From: Xanthobacteraceae bacterium
Lineage (GTDB): Bacteria; Pseudomonadota; Alphaproteobacteria; Rhizobiales; Xanthobacteraceae
Length of the DNA stretch: 64,000 nt
NCBI GenBank assembly: GCA_022844485.1
Contig: JALHLQ010000005.1
Span: forward strand, 124,001 to 188,000
Reading direction: 5' to 3'
In this document: positions 27,879 to 36,650 of the stretch, piece by piece
How the letters are laid out: each line of letters opens with the position of its first letter
Numbering within the stretch: position 1 is the stretch's first letter
Notes under the pieces: generated by a model
What the model saw: the letters and a program-made list of their open reading frames with translations, nothing else
Database searches by the model: none
What the model was told of the DNA's origin: nothing
Program-made: the position numbers and the translations under genes

Positions 27879-29513
27879 CTACTTGCGGGCCGGCGCTCGG
27901 CCGCGAAGCCGCGCGAGGGGAGAGCGAAGATCCTTGACGATCTCCCGCGCGGCGTTGTGGCCCGGCAAGCCGGTTACCCCGCCGCCCGGATGCGCGCCGG
28001 AGCCGCACAGATACAGGCCCTTCAGCGGCATGCGATAGTCGGCGTGCCCGAGCGCCGGACGCAGGCTGAAGAGCTGGTCGAGCGAGAGCTGGCCGTGGAA
28101 GATGTCGCCGTCGATCATCCCGAAGCGGCGTTCGAAATCCAGCGGAGACAAGATCTGCCGTCCGACAATGCTCGTGCGGAAGTTCGGCGCATGCTCGTTG
28201 ACGGTGTCGATCACCACCTCGGCGAAAGCGTCCTTCGCCTCATCCCACGAGCGGCCGTCGGGAAGCCGCGGCGCGACATGCTGGCAGAACAGGCTCGCGA
28301 CATGCTTGCCGGGGGGCGCGAGCGTGTCGTCCATGGTCGAGGAGATCACCATTTCGACCACCGGCTTCTTCGACCAGCCGTGCAGGCGCGCATCGAGATA
28401 GGCGCGCTCCAGGTAATCGATGCTCGGCCCGATGATGATGCCGGACACGTGGTGGTCGGCGACCGATGTTCCCGGACGCGAGCGGAAGCTCGGCAGTTCC
28501 GACATCGCGACGTTCATCCGGAACGTGCCGGATCCGGATTTGAGCCCGGTCATCCGCGCATGCATCTCCGCGCTGATCGCGCCCGCCTCGACGAGATCGC
28601 GGAAGAGAAGTTTCGGCGGAATGTTTGCCGCAACCGCGCGCGCTTCGATGCGCTCGCCGGAATCGAGCACGACGCCTTTGGCGCGGCCTTGCTGCGCCTC
28701 GACACGCGCGACTGTCCTGTTCGTCTCGATGGCCGCGCCATGCGCCTGCGCCGCCCTGGCCATCGCCTGCGTGATCGCGCCCATGCCGCCGATGGCGTGA
28801 CCCCACACGCCTTTCTTGCCGTTCACCTCGCCGAAGCAGTGGTGCAGCAGCACGTAGGCCGTGCCGGGCGTGTAGGGGCTCGCATAGGCGCCGACGATCC
28901 CGTCGAAGGCGAAGGCGGCCTTGACGATCTCGCTCTCGAACCAGCGGGAGAGGAAATCCGCCGCGCTGGAGGTGAACAGGTCGGCCAGGAATCTTTTTTC
29001 CGCGAGCGTCATGCCCAGCACGCGCCGGCCGGGCCGGGCCATCCTGACAAGCTCGAGGAGACCGCCGCCGGCGTTGGGCGGCGTCTCGCGCATCAGGTCG
29101 ATCAGGATCGACGCCGCGCGCTCGAGCATGCGGTCATAGTCGGGCAGCCGCTCGGCGTCCTTGCGCGAAAACGGCGCGATGGCGCGCTGGCGGTTCGCGA
29201 GCCCGTAGGGCATGAGGAGATCGCGCTCGGCGTCGACGGGCAGGAAATTCGCCGCGCGGCGCTCGACGATCCGAAGCCCGTGGCCGTGCAGCGCCAAGTC
29301 CGCGATGATCTTCGGATCGAGCAGGCTCACCGTGTAGGAGGCGGTCGAGTTGCGAAATCCGGGCGCGAACTCCTCCGTGATCGCCGCGCCGCCGACCACG
29401 GGCTCCTTCTCCAGCACGATCACCTTGAGCCCCGCGCGCGCCAGATAGGCGGCGCAGACGAGGCCGTTGTGCCCGCCTCCGATGACGGCGACGTCGAAGC
29501 TGCGGGTGGTCAC
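27879..29513 (-). CDS. NAD(P)/FAD-dependent oxidoreductase (phytoene-desaturase-like)
   Basis: A 544-residue flavoprotein. The Rossmann motif VIGGGHNGLVCAAYLARAGL is at about 9–28 and the acidic ELV.LEK end follows, then GGAAITEEFAPGF. The C-terminal FAD block reads GLYLCGSGAHPGGGVTGLPGHNA. It resembles the CrtI/PDSH (pyridine nucleotide-disulfide oxidoreductase domain 2) group. No carotenoid genes are nearby, so I would not call it a carotenoid enzyme. Substrate unknown. A tRNA gene lies immediately upstream. Confidence 0.87.
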   Translation of the reverse strand: MTTRSFDVAVIGGGHNGLVCAAYLARAGLKVIVLEKEPVVGGAAITEEFAPGFRNSTASYTVSLLDPKIIADLALHGHGLRIVERRAANFLPVDAERDLLMPYGLANRQRAIAPFSRKDAERLPDYDRMLERAASILIDLMRETPPNAGGGLLELVRMARPGRRVLGMTLAEKRFLADLFTSSAADFLSRWFESEIVKAAFAFDGIVGAYASPYTPGTAYVLLHHCFGEVNGKKGVWGHAIGGMGAITQAMARAAQAHGAAIETNRTVARVEAQQGRAKGVVLDSGERIEARAVAANIPPKLLFRDLVEAGAISAEMHARMTGLKSGSGTFRMNVAMSELPSFRSRPGTSVADHHVSGIIIGPSIDYLERAYLDARLHGWSKKPVVEMVISSTMDDTLAPPGKHVASLFCQHVAPRLPDGRSWDEAKDAFAEVVIDTVNEHAPNFRTSIVGRQILSPLDFERRFGMIDGDIFHGQLSLDQLFSLRPALGHADYRMPLKGLYLCGSGAHPGGGVTGLPGHNAAREIVKDLRSPLARLRGRAPARK

Positions 29514-29537
29514 GAGATTGGGTTTGTCCTGTTGAAG

Positions 29538-29614
29538 TGGCGGTCCCGGGAAGACTCGAACTTCCGACCTTCGGTTTAGGAAACCGCTGCTCTGTCCGGC
29601 TGAGCTACGGGACC
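29538..29614 (-). tRNA. tRNA-Arg (anticodon CCT)
   Basis: The minus strand folds as a full cloverleaf. Acceptor arms GGTCCCG and CGGGACC pair perfectly, with discriminator G and an encoded CCA. The D stem is GCTC/GAGC, the anticodon loop TTCCTAA gives CCT (reads AGG), and the T arm is GGAAG-TTCGAGT-CTTCC. The anticodon stem has a G·A at its first pair. The 3' end faces the FAD oxidoreductase gene; the 5' side faces the toxin–antitoxin region. Confidence 0.97.
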
Positions 29615-29629
29615 GCTGAGATATTTCAA

Positions 29630-29845
29630 TTACTTAGCTCCGGCGCCTTTTGCTCCAGCCTCAGGATAGCCGCCTTTCGCCGCCCGCTGAGCCTTCATAT
29701 GTTGGGGAACTGTGCATGTCGCCCTGGAACCCTGCCGACCGCATTTAGGGCATTTAACGCCGCGCTCCAAGAGGCCGTGCCCGCACACGAGTCGGCGGTC
29801 GTGCGGCACACGAGACGATGTGATATATAGAATACATGGTCGCAA
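29630..29845 (-). CDS. Possible small zinc-ribbon-like protein
   Basis: A 71-residue frame that fills the gap between the tRNA and the antitoxin gene and reads away from the antitoxin. It has metal-ligand-like pairs C21-G-H23, C32-P-K-C35 and C44…H49, then a Lys/Ala/Gly-rich tail. No other gene occupies this DNA, so it is not a shadow. I do not recognise a family. A GTG at 29809 is an alternative start and would avoid overlapping the antitoxin start by 10 bases. It may be chance. Confidence 0.3.
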   Translation of the reverse strand: MRPCILYITSSRVPHDRRLVCGHGLLERGVKCPKCGRQGSRATCTVPQHMKAQRAAKGGYPEAGAKGAGAK

Positions 29846-30066
29846 AGGTTCTCAAGGACGTCATCGAGCAAGCCGAAACCTGGCCGCAACAGGATCAGGA
29901 GGAGTTGGCGGAGTACGCGCGCGAGATACAAGCGCGACGCACCGGCGTATACATCATGAGCGATGAGGAGCGCGCCGCCGTGCGCAGAGGATTGGCGCAA
30001 GCTGATCGGGGAGAATTCGTAGCCGATGAAGTCGTGGCGGAAGCGGACAAACGCCACGGCCTATGA
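29836..30066 (+). CDS. Antitoxin of a RelE/ParE-type module
   Basis: A 76-residue small acidic protein with a helical N-terminal half (VLKDVIEQAETWPQQDQEEL) and a C-terminal MSDEERAAVRRGLAQADRGEF segment typical of antitoxins whose tail wraps a ParE/RelE toxin. Its stop overlaps the toxin's ATG (ATGA). A TATATA-like -10 lies about 10 bases before the start. It probably represses its own promoter together with the toxin, as is usual. Confidence 0.85.
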   Translation: MVAKVLKDVIEQAETWPQQDQEELAEYAREIQARRTGVYIMSDEERAAVRRGLAQADRGEFVADEVVAEADKRHGL

Positions 30067-30350
30067 GGGTTCGGTACACCCCGGACGCGTTCGCGGATCG
30101 TGAAAGAATCTTTGAATATCTGCGGGAACGCTCGCCGAGCGGTGCGCGCAATGTGATGGCGAGCATCCACAATGCGGTGATGTCACTGCGAGAGCAGCCC
30201 TATAGCGGATATAAAACGGATGATCCCGACATTCGGGTGAAGTTCGTGATCCGTTATCCGTACAAAATTTTCTACCGAGTGCGCGGTGATCTCGTTGAGA
30301 TCGCGCACATCCGGCACACATCACGCCGGCCGCGGGCAGGGGAGCGATAG
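30063..30350 (+). CDS. RelE/ParE family toxin
   Basis: A 95-residue basic protein with the ParE/RelE fold signature: YTPDAFADRERIFEYLRERSP, a middle GYKTDDPDIRVKFV, and the strand pair YPYKIFYRVRGDLVEIAHIRHTSR. RelE members cut ribosome-bound mRNA and ParE members poison gyrase; I lean to ParE-like but cannot decide. It is coupled to the antitoxin by ATGA overlap. The pair lies about 220 bases from a tRNA gene. Confidence 0.88.
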   Translation: MRVRYTPDAFADRERIFEYLRERSPSGARNVMASIHNAVMSLREQPYSGYKTDDPDIRVKFVIRYPYKIFYRVRGDLVEIAHIRHTSRRPRAGER

Positions 30351-30426
30351 ACTCTCCCGCCCCAGCGGCCTTGCTGAAAGATCGAGGCTCCGCGACGTCA
30401 AGGAGAAGGCCCGCCGATCTCCCGCC

Positions 30427-32247
30427 TCACAGCCGCACCTCGCCCCGCATGATGCGGTCGTGCAGCGCCTGATCGAGCGCAACGAAGGCCTTTTTCGAGG
30501 GATCGTTGTAGAAGATGCGGTCCTTGGTGACGCTCGGGTTGAAGCCCTGCTTCACCAGATCGATCTTCTTGTGCTTGAAGGTCGCCGTCACCTCGATCTC
30601 GCTGCGCACGCGCAGGAAGATCGGGCGCGCGTATTCGGGCAGCATCTTGCCGATATGGGCGCGGAAGGCGTCGAGGTCGATCTCGCTGTCGGCGCGGACG
30701 GCGGCCATGCCGGCGCGGCCGTCATAGCCAGGAACGTGCACGCCATAGACGTTCACCTCCTCGATGCCGGGGAAGACCGAGATCGCCTCCGCGACTTCCG
30801 AGGTCGCGACGTTTTCGCCCTTCCAGCGGAAGGTGTCGCCGATCCGGTCGATGAAATAGAAATATCCGTTCTCGTCCTTCTTCATCAGGTCGCCGGTGCG
30901 GAACCAGGCGTCGCCCTTCTCGAAAACGTGGTGCAGGATTTTCCGGCTTGTCTCCTCCGCGCTGGCATAGCCCTCGAACCGATTCGCGGGCTTCGAGGGA
31001 TCGTTGAGGATCTTGCCGATCACCTCGCCGACCTCGTTCGGCGCGCACTTGATGCAGAAGCCCTCGGCATTGCGGATCGGCTGCTCCTTGTCGATGTCGA
31101 ACTTGACGACCTCGGTCGGGAAGCGGTGCGACACAAACCAGGGAATGCGTCCCACGGCGCCGGGCTTTCCCTCGAAATTGAACATCGAGACATTGCCTTC
31201 AGTCGCCGCATAGAACTCGAGGATCTGCGGGATGCGGAAGCGGTTCTTGAAATCCGTCCAGATGTCCGGGCGCAGACCGTTTCCGCAGCAGAGCCGGATC
31301 TTGTGCTGCGTTTCCTTCGGGTGGGTCGGAGAGTTCACGAGATAGCGGCACAGCTCGCCGATATATTGGAACAGCGTGCAGTCCCAGCGCACGATATCGT
31401 CCCAGAATTCGCGTGCCGAGAAGCGGTCGCGAATGACCACGGAGCCGCCGCGCACGAGCAGCGCGCCGGTGGCGACGACGCCGCCGACCGTGTGAAACAT
31501 CGGCAGACAGTCGTACATCCGGTCGGTCGGCTGCGTGTCCATCGCCCCGGCGAAGCCGTGGCTCGCCAGCATCAGCCGGTAGTGGTTGATGTTCGCAGCC
31601 TTCGGCAAGCCCGTGGTGCCGGAGGTGTAGATGTAGAGCGCCCGGTCCTCGATCGTCAGCGGCCGCCGCGCGGCATGTGCAAGCGTCTCGGCCGGGATGG
31701 ATTCGATCTCGCGGTCGATGCTGGGGAATTCGGACGAGCGGCCGTGCACCCAGATCTTTGCGCTCATCTGGAGGTGGGAGCGCGCCGTGGCAAAATTGTC
31801 GAGGAGCTCGGCGGCGACGATGATGTGCTTCGGCGTGACGATGTTGATGCAATGGGCAAGAGACGGGCCGATGAGATGCGTGTTGAGCATCGACACCACC
31901 CCGCCCACGCGCGTCACGCCGAGCCAGATCGCCATGTATTCCGGCCGGTTCGGCATCAGAAGGCAGACCGTGTCGCCCTTGTTGACGTGGGACTCGAGCG
32001 CCCAGCGCGCGTAGCGATTCGCGCGGGCGTTCAGCTCGCGATAGCTGAGCCGTTCATGATCGGAGAGAAGGGCCGGCGCGTCGCCGAACTTCTCGGCCAG
32101 GTCTTCGACGACGCCCGGGAATACGCGCGTCGGATTCTTGGCGATCGGAGTCGTCATCTTCAGCGCGCGGAGCGCGCCTTTGAGGAAGGTCACATCGCCT
32201 TTCAGGCGCTCGAGCAAAGCCATCGTTTCCCCCGGAAAAGCGGCCAT
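30427..32247 (-). CDS. Long-chain (very-long-chain type) acyl-CoA synthetase
   Basis: A 606-residue ANL ligase of the FadD6/FATP-like group. Motifs: IYTSGTTGLPKAANINH, FYAATEGNVSMFN in place of the usual YGxTE, WFRTGDLMKKDENGYFYFIDRIGDTFRWKGENVAT, and a C-terminal TATFKHKKIDLVKQGF block. It should activate fatty acids for beta-oxidation or lipid use. It stands alone on the minus strand. The GTP-binding-protein gene upstream is separated by about 240 bases containing a repeat element. Confidence 0.92.
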   Translation of the reverse strand: MAAFPGETMALLERLKGDVTFLKGALRALKMTTPIAKNPTRVFPGVVEDLAEKFGDAPALLSDHERLSYRELNARANRYARWALESHVNKGDTVCLLMPNRPEYMAIWLGVTRVGGVVSMLNTHLIGPSLAHCINIVTPKHIIVAAELLDNFATARSHLQMSAKIWVHGRSSEFPSIDREIESIPAETLAHAARRPLTIEDRALYIYTSGTTGLPKAANINHYRLMLASHGFAGAMDTQPTDRMYDCLPMFHTVGGVVATGALLVRGGSVVIRDRFSAREFWDDIVRWDCTLFQYIGELCRYLVNSPTHPKETQHKIRLCCGNGLRPDIWTDFKNRFRIPQILEFYAATEGNVSMFNFEGKPGAVGRIPWFVSHRFPTEVVKFDIDKEQPIRNAEGFCIKCAPNEVGEVIGKILNDPSKPANRFEGYASAEETSRKILHHVFEKGDAWFRTGDLMKKDENGYFYFIDRIGDTFRWKGENVATSEVAEAISVFPGIEEVNVYGVHVPGYDGRAGMAAVRADSEIDLDAFRAHIGKMLPEYARPIFLRVRSEIEVTATFKHKKIDLVKQGFNPSVTKDRIFYNDPSKKAFVALDQALHDRIMRGEVRL

Positions 32248-32384
32248 TGCGGCCGTCTTGGCCCGCGATTCTGTCGCTCGCGGAACGACCTAGGATCGGC
32301 GACCTCGGCGTCCGATACAAGAGGGGATTCCGAAGTTCACAAACGAGGGTGCCGCACAATGATGCGACCTTCGGAAGCGGGACC

Positions 32385-32488
32385 CCAGAGCGGTTTCCGC
32401 TTTGATGGAATCGGCACCGCTCTGGAAACTATTTGTTTCATTGCATTTTCTACGGCGAACCGGTTCCCACTTCGCCGGACAATGCTCT
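32385..32488. repeat. Intergenic palindromic repeat element, copy A
   Basis: A 104-base element starting CCAGAGC and ending AATGCTCT. It contains a perfect 10-bp inverted repeat (CCAGAGCGGT at 32385–32394, ACCGCTCTGG at 32416–32425) and an ACCGGTTCCCACTTCGCCGG core. It matches copies at 43635, 45205, 47848 and 49476 in pattern. Its last bases run into the TAG stop of the GTPase gene. I recall this family as widespread in rhizobial genomes. Confidence 0.75.
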
Positions 32489-33602
32489 AGCGATCCGCGC
32501 CGCCGAAGGGGACCAGCGGGTTATCGGCAAGGGCTGCCGCATCCGGACGGTCCGGCGCGACCGCGCCCACGAAGGCCTGGAATAAAGCCTCGATGCCGGC
32601 GGGCTCCATGTCGATGGTGATGACCACAAAGCGCGTGCGCCGGTCGGCGTCCGGCCAGGCGGAAAGCGCGGCCGGGGGGTGGAACACGTGCTGCACGCCG
32701 TGAACGACGACGGGCCGGTCGGGCGTTTCGGCGAGCTTGACGATCCCCTTCACGCGGAGAAGACGCGGGCCATGCATCCCGCGCAAGAGGTCGAGGAAGA
32801 GATCGAAGGACGCCGCAGGGATGGCGCGGTCGGTCGAAAACGAAAACGAGCGGACGCGCTCATGCGGGTCGTGAGCGGCGTGGTGGTGATGATGATCATG
32901 CGCATGATCATGGCCGTCCGCGTGGGCCTCGGCGAGCCAGCGCCTGACGTCGGGATGCTTTGTCGTCGGGTCGTAGAGACCGCAGTTCAGAATATTGGCG
33001 GCGGAGGCTTCCCCGCGCGCGGCGTCAAGCACTGCGGCGCCGGGATTGAGCGTTCGCAAGCGGGCGCGCAGCCGCTCCAGCGCGGTATTGCGTTCGGGAC
33101 TGTTCACGAGATCGGCCTTCGTGAGGACGATGCGATCGGCGACCGCCACCTGCTTGACCGACTCCGGATGCGACGCGAGCGTGCCGAGCCCGTTCACCGC
33201 ATCGACCAGCGTGACGAGACCGTCCAGGCGGTAGCGCATCACCAAATAGGGATGCGCCATGATGGTCTGGAGAACGGGCGCCGGGTCGGCGAGGCCGGTC
33301 GTCTCAATCATCACGCGGCGATATGACGCGCGGCCGTTGTCGAGATCGCGCGTCAGGTTCTCGAGCGCGCTGACGAGATCGCCGCGGATGGTGCAGCACA
33401 CGCAACCCGTGGAGAGCAGGATGGTGTTTCCCTCCACGCGCTGAACCAGCAGGTGGTCGATCCCGATTTCCCCGAATTCGTTGATGAGGACGGCCGTGTC
33501 GGCGAGCGTGGGATCGCGCAGCAGCCGATTGAGCAGGGTGGTTTTGCCGGCGCCGAGAAAGCCGGTGAGAATGGTCAGCGGTATCGGCTCGAGCACCGTC
33601 AC
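32487..33602 (-). CDS. CobW/COG0523-family GTP-binding protein with His-rich loop
   Basis: G3E GTPase, probably a metal chaperone. Walker A GFLGAGKTTLLNRLL is at the N terminus, the family's metal motif GCVCCT lies near 70, and NKAD-like TKADL near 160. A His/Asp-rich stretch with HDHAHDHHHHHAAHDPH lies near 235, a likely zinc-binding segment, followed by the CobW C-terminal domain. I chose the GTG at 33602; TTG 33617 and GTG 33596 are alternatives. A perfect hairpin lies right upstream. The metal and client are unknown. Confidence 0.88.
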   Translation of the reverse strand: MTVLEPIPLTILTGFLGAGKTTLLNRLLRDPTLADTAVLINEFGEIGIDHLLVQRVEGNTILLSTGCVCCTIRGDLVSALENLTRDLDNGRASYRRVMIETTGLADPAPVLQTIMAHPYLVMRYRLDGLVTLVDAVNGLGTLASHPESVKQVAVADRIVLTKADLVNSPERNTALERLRARLRTLNPGAAVLDAARGEASAANILNCGLYDPTTKHPDVRRWLAEAHADGHDHAHDHHHHHAAHDPHERVRSFSFSTDRAIPAASFDLFLDLLRGMHGPRLLRVKGIVKLAETPDRPVVVHGVQHVFHPPAALSAWPDADRRTRFVVITIDMEPAGIEALFQAFVGAVAPDRPDAAALADNPLVPFGGADR

Positions 33603-33615
33603 AATCCCGGATGAC

Positions 33616-33641
33616 AAGGGCGGGCTCCGAGGCCCGCCCTT
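33616..33641 (-). terminator. GC hairpin after nrfA, just before the CobW-type gene
   Basis: AAGGGCGGGC, loop TCCGAG, GCCCGCCCTT: a perfect 10-bp stem 12 bases beyond the nrfA stop. On the minus strand it is followed by TTGTC, a poor U-run. It overlaps where a ribosome site for the next gene would sit, so it may also limit that gene's translation. Confidence 0.6.
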
Positions 33642-33653
33642 GGCCCCGTGGAT

Positions 33654-35186
33654 TTACTTTGGCGCGCCCTGTGGCGCAACCGGGGCCGGCGGCGCTGTCG
33701 GTGCAGGCGCCGCAGCCGGAGTCGCCGGCGGCGGCATGTCGACAATCGCAACGGTCGGCTTGAAGTTCGGATCGCGCACGGCGATCTGGCCCTGCCGCGC
33801 GTAATTGAGCGATTCGCCGAGGATTCGCGCCGCCTCCTGCGGGGCATGGAAGCCGGTCGAGTTCTCCGCCTCCACGAAGTCGAGATAGAACTGCGCCCGG
33901 CGTTGGAGATAACGCGCGCTGCTGAGCTCGGCGTCGCTCCGCCCCGCCGCCTTCGCCGACTTGAGGTCCTCGATCAAGCCCATGAGGGCTTCCATCGCGT
34001 CTTCGCGCAGCTTGAAGTGGCGGTCCTGGATCTGCTCCACGCGCTCCTTGAGCTCGCGCTCGGTCACGTTCGTGTCGTGCTTTTGGTGGCAGCCGAGGCA
34101 GGCGTTCTTGATGTTGAGCAGCGGACTGCGCACCCAGTGGTCGCTCAGGTTCGCGCCCTTGAACATCATCTTCGGCATGTGGCAGTCGGCGCAAGTCACG
34201 CCCGCGCGGGCGTGGATGCCCTGGCTCCACAGCTCGAACTCGGGATGCTGCGCCTTCAGCGCCGGCGCCCCGGTCTCCTTGTGGGTCCAGTCGCGGAACT
34301 TGATCTCGTCGTAATAGGCCTGGATCTGCTCGACCTTGATCCCCTTGGCCCAGGGGAACACGAGCCGCCGCTCGTTGCCCTTGAAGTAGTACTCCACATG
34401 GCACTGGCCGCACACATAGGCGCGCATCTCGGCCTGCGTCGCCTGCGCATTCACGTCATAGTTCTGGATTCCCTGCGAGGCCTTGTAGTCGCGGATGCCC
34501 TCGATGAAGGCCGGCCGCGTGATGCGGAGCGCGAGCGTGTTCGGATCGTGGCAATCGATGCAGGTCACGGGATGCTCGACGAGCTTCACCGCTTCGCTGA
34601 ACGGCATCGCGTTGATCTTCTCGAAGCCTTTCGTGATGTCGCCGTCGCCCGCCTTCTTGTTGGCGAGGTAGGTGGAGGCATGACAGTTCAGGCAGGCGCC
34701 GGGCTGATTCACGACCACCTGGCGCTTGGTGTATTTCTGATCCTCCAGCATGTAGGCGTGGCCGCGCTCTTCGCGGAAATCCGCGGCGAAGGCGTAGCCT
34801 TGCCACATCGTGCGCAGGCCGTGATCCACGTCGACCTTCGATTTCGCGACCGTCGTGCGGGGATCCTTATCGGTCGGTGTGCGCGGCTCGGCTTCGCTGC
34901 CGCCGTATTTCGTGCGCCCCATCTCCGCCGTCATCTTGTAGAGCTCGTAATGCAGCGGGAAGACCTTGCCCCAGGCGGCGGGGTCGTCGATGTCGTCGCC
35001 GATCGGCCAGGCCTCTTGCTGTTTCGCCTGTTTCGATTGCTTGCCGGCTTTCGACCTCTTGGTTTCCTGCGCGAAGGCGTCGGTTCCAGACATGAGGCTC
35101 GGCACGGCCGGGATCATCGTCCCGGCAAGCGCCGCGATCATCGTGGCACCGAGCGTCCAGGCCACGGAGCGGGTTGTTCTGGTCAT
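33654..35186 (-). CDS. nrfA: Ammonia-forming cytochrome c nitrite reductase, pentaheme (NrfA)
   Basis: Periplasmic pentaheme enzyme reducing nitrite to ammonium. Signal peptide to about 40. Five heme sites, all CXXCH: 165–169, 209–213, 259–263, 332–336 and 363–367. NrfA active-site and calcium residues are seen: EYY at 265–267 after heme 3, and K311, Q313, H314 in the LKAQH motif. The first heme has His instead of the Lys of E. coli-type CXXCK. A Pro/Ala-rich tail ends the protein. GGAG 8 bases upstream supports the ATG at 35186. No nrfH or nrfB is near, so the electron donor is unknown. Confidence 0.9.
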   Translation of the reverse strand: MTRTTRSVAWTLGATMIAALAGTMIPAVPSLMSGTDAFAQETKRSKAGKQSKQAKQQEAWPIGDDIDDPAAWGKVFPLHYELYKMTAEMGRTKYGGSEAEPRTPTDKDPRTTVAKSKVDVDHGLRTMWQGYAFAADFREERGHAYMLEDQKYTKRQVVVNQPGACLNCHASTYLANKKAGDGDITKGFEKINAMPFSEAVKLVEHPVTCIDCHDPNTLALRITRPAFIEGIRDYKASQGIQNYDVNAQATQAEMRAYVCGQCHVEYYFKGNERRLVFPWAKGIKVEQIQAYYDEIKFRDWTHKETGAPALKAQHPEFELWSQGIHARAGVTCADCHMPKMMFKGANLSDHWVRSPLLNIKNACLGCHQKHDTNVTERELKERVEQIQDRHFKLREDAMEALMGLIEDLKSAKAAGRSDAELSSARYLQRRAQFYLDFVEAENSTGFHAPQEAARILGESLNYARQGQIAVRDPNFKPTVAIVDMPPPATPAAAPAPTAPPAPVAPQGAPK

Positions 35187-35315
35187 GCGTTCGGCTCCCA
35201 TGTCGCGATTCCGGTCCCTCGCAACAGCATACCGCAATGCACAATCGATCGCTTGACAAGAGTCAAGACGTTGCGCGCGCTGCCCACTTTCGTGGTCTGC
35301 GGCGGATTCGGCTGT

Positions 35316-36650
35316 CTACTTCTGTCTTGTCGCGCCGGTTGCGGACGCCGCCTGCTTCGTCGAGGAATGCGGCACTTGTTTGGCTGCCGACGCGTTCGCG
35401 CCGGTGGCTCCGGGCGATTTCGGCGACCGATCCTTGCTTTGCTTGCCTGCGGCCTTCGGCTTTGCTTTCACCGGAGCGATCGTCTTGGCGCCGTTCGGCG
35501 TCTTTGCTTGCGAGGATGTCTGGGCTGATCTTGCCGCCTCATTCAGCTTCTTCGCAGGTCCGGTATGAACCACGACCGGCGCCATCGAGGGCGTGAGCGG
35601 GCCGAGCAAAGTGTCGACAGGCTTGTTCTTGCCCTGAAACAGCGGTGCCAGCGTCGCCAGCGCCGTTCCGGTCTCCGGCACGCGGGCGGCTGCGGATTCC
35701 TCTTCATCGCTGCTCTCGGAGGCCGGCCGCTTGCGATGCTTGCCGCACATGTCCTCGCGCAAATCCGGCGGGGTTGCCGAGACAGGATTCAACGAGTCCA
35801 CGGAGCCAAGCGATGGCGACAGGATCGCCATGAGACCGGGGTTGAATCCCTTCTCGAACAGGTTCGCCGCGCGCTCGGCCCGCACCGGCGAGGACGGCGC
35901 CCCAAACACCACGGCGATCAGTTGCTTGCCGTTCCGGCTCGCCGTTCCCACCAGGTTGAAGCCGGATGCGCAGATGAAACCCGTCTTCATGCCGTTCGCG
36001 CCGGGATAGCGGTCGATCAGCCGGTTGGTATTGCGCATCAGCTTGCGTCCGAGCTTGATGGCCGGAATGCGCCAGTACAGTTCGTGCTCGGGAAACTCCT
36101 TGAGCACGGCGCGGGCCAGGATCGCCATGTCGCGCGCAGATGTCACCTGCTGCTCATCCGGCAGGCCGTTCGGATTCGTCCAACGCGACTGGGTCATGCC
36201 CAGTCGCTCCGACGTGCGGTTCATCTCCTTGGCAAATTCTTCGACCGAACCGGACACGCCTTCGGCCAGCACCACGGCCATGTCGTTGGCCGATTTCACC
36301 ATCAGCATCTTCAGCGCATTGTCGACCGTGACCTGCGTGCCGGTCTTGAACCCCATTTTCGAGGGCTGCTGCGCCATGGCGGTATCCGACACCGCGAGCA
36401 GCGTGTCGAGCTTGAGCCGGCCTTCCTTGACCGCGCGCAAGGTGAGATAGGCCGTCATCACCTTGGTGACGGAGGCCGGGTACCAGGGATAGGTGGCGTT
36501 CTCCGCATGCAGCACCTTGCCGCTTGCGGATTCAACCAGCAGCAGCGCGCCGGTCGAGCCTTGAGCGGATTGCGCCGGCGCGGCGAACAAGAGCGCCGAA
36601 ACAGCGAGCGCGAAACCGGAGCCCAGCAGGGACGTTCGACAAATTTGCAC
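35316..36650 (-). CDS. D-alanyl-D-alanine carboxypeptidase (S11 family)
   Basis: Low-molecular-weight penicillin-binding protein trimming peptidoglycan stem peptides. After a signal peptide (to about 29), the three active-site motifs are present: SVTK near 59–62, SAN near 119–121 and KTG near 222–224. The C-terminal about 150 residues are Lys/Ala/Pro-rich and low complexity rather than a clear PBP5 beta domain with membrane helix. At 444 residues it is longer than usual. It sits on the same strand as nrfA with 130 bases between. Confidence 0.92.
   Translation of the reverse strand: MQICRTSLLGSGFALAVSALLFAAPAQSAQGSTGALLLVESASGKVLHAENATYPWYPASVTKVMTAYLTLRAVKEGRLKLDTLLAVSDTAMAQQPSKMGFKTGTQVTVDNALKMLMVKSANDMAVVLAEGVSGSVEEFAKEMNRTSERLGMTQSRWTNPNGLPDEQQVTSARDMAILARAVLKEFPEHELYWRIPAIKLGRKLMRNTNRLIDRYPGANGMKTGFICASGFNLVGTASRNGKQLIAVVFGAPSSPVRAERAANLFEKGFNPGLMAILSPSLGSVDSLNPVSATPPDLREDMCGKHRKRPASESSDEEESAAARVPETGTALATLAPLFQGKNKPVDTLLGPLTPSMAPVVVHTGPAKKLNEAARSAQTSSQAKTPNGAKTIAPVKAKPKAAGKQSKDRSPKSPGATGANASAAKQVPHSSTKQAASATGATRQK

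Noticed and set aside
29538-30350. Genomic island at tRNA-Arg
   Set aside because: No integrase, no duplicated tRNA end and no clear composition change were seen; only a TA pair supports it, so it is kept as a weak note in the findings.
30286-32490. Long plus-strand frame opposite the long-chain acyl-CoA synthetase
   Set aside because: The minus-strand gene has complete ANL motifs; the plus-strand translation is His/Arg/Asp-rich without domains.
33648-35528. Long plus-strand frame opposite nrfA
   Set aside because: Antisense to five intact heme motifs on the minus strand; translation shows no known fold.
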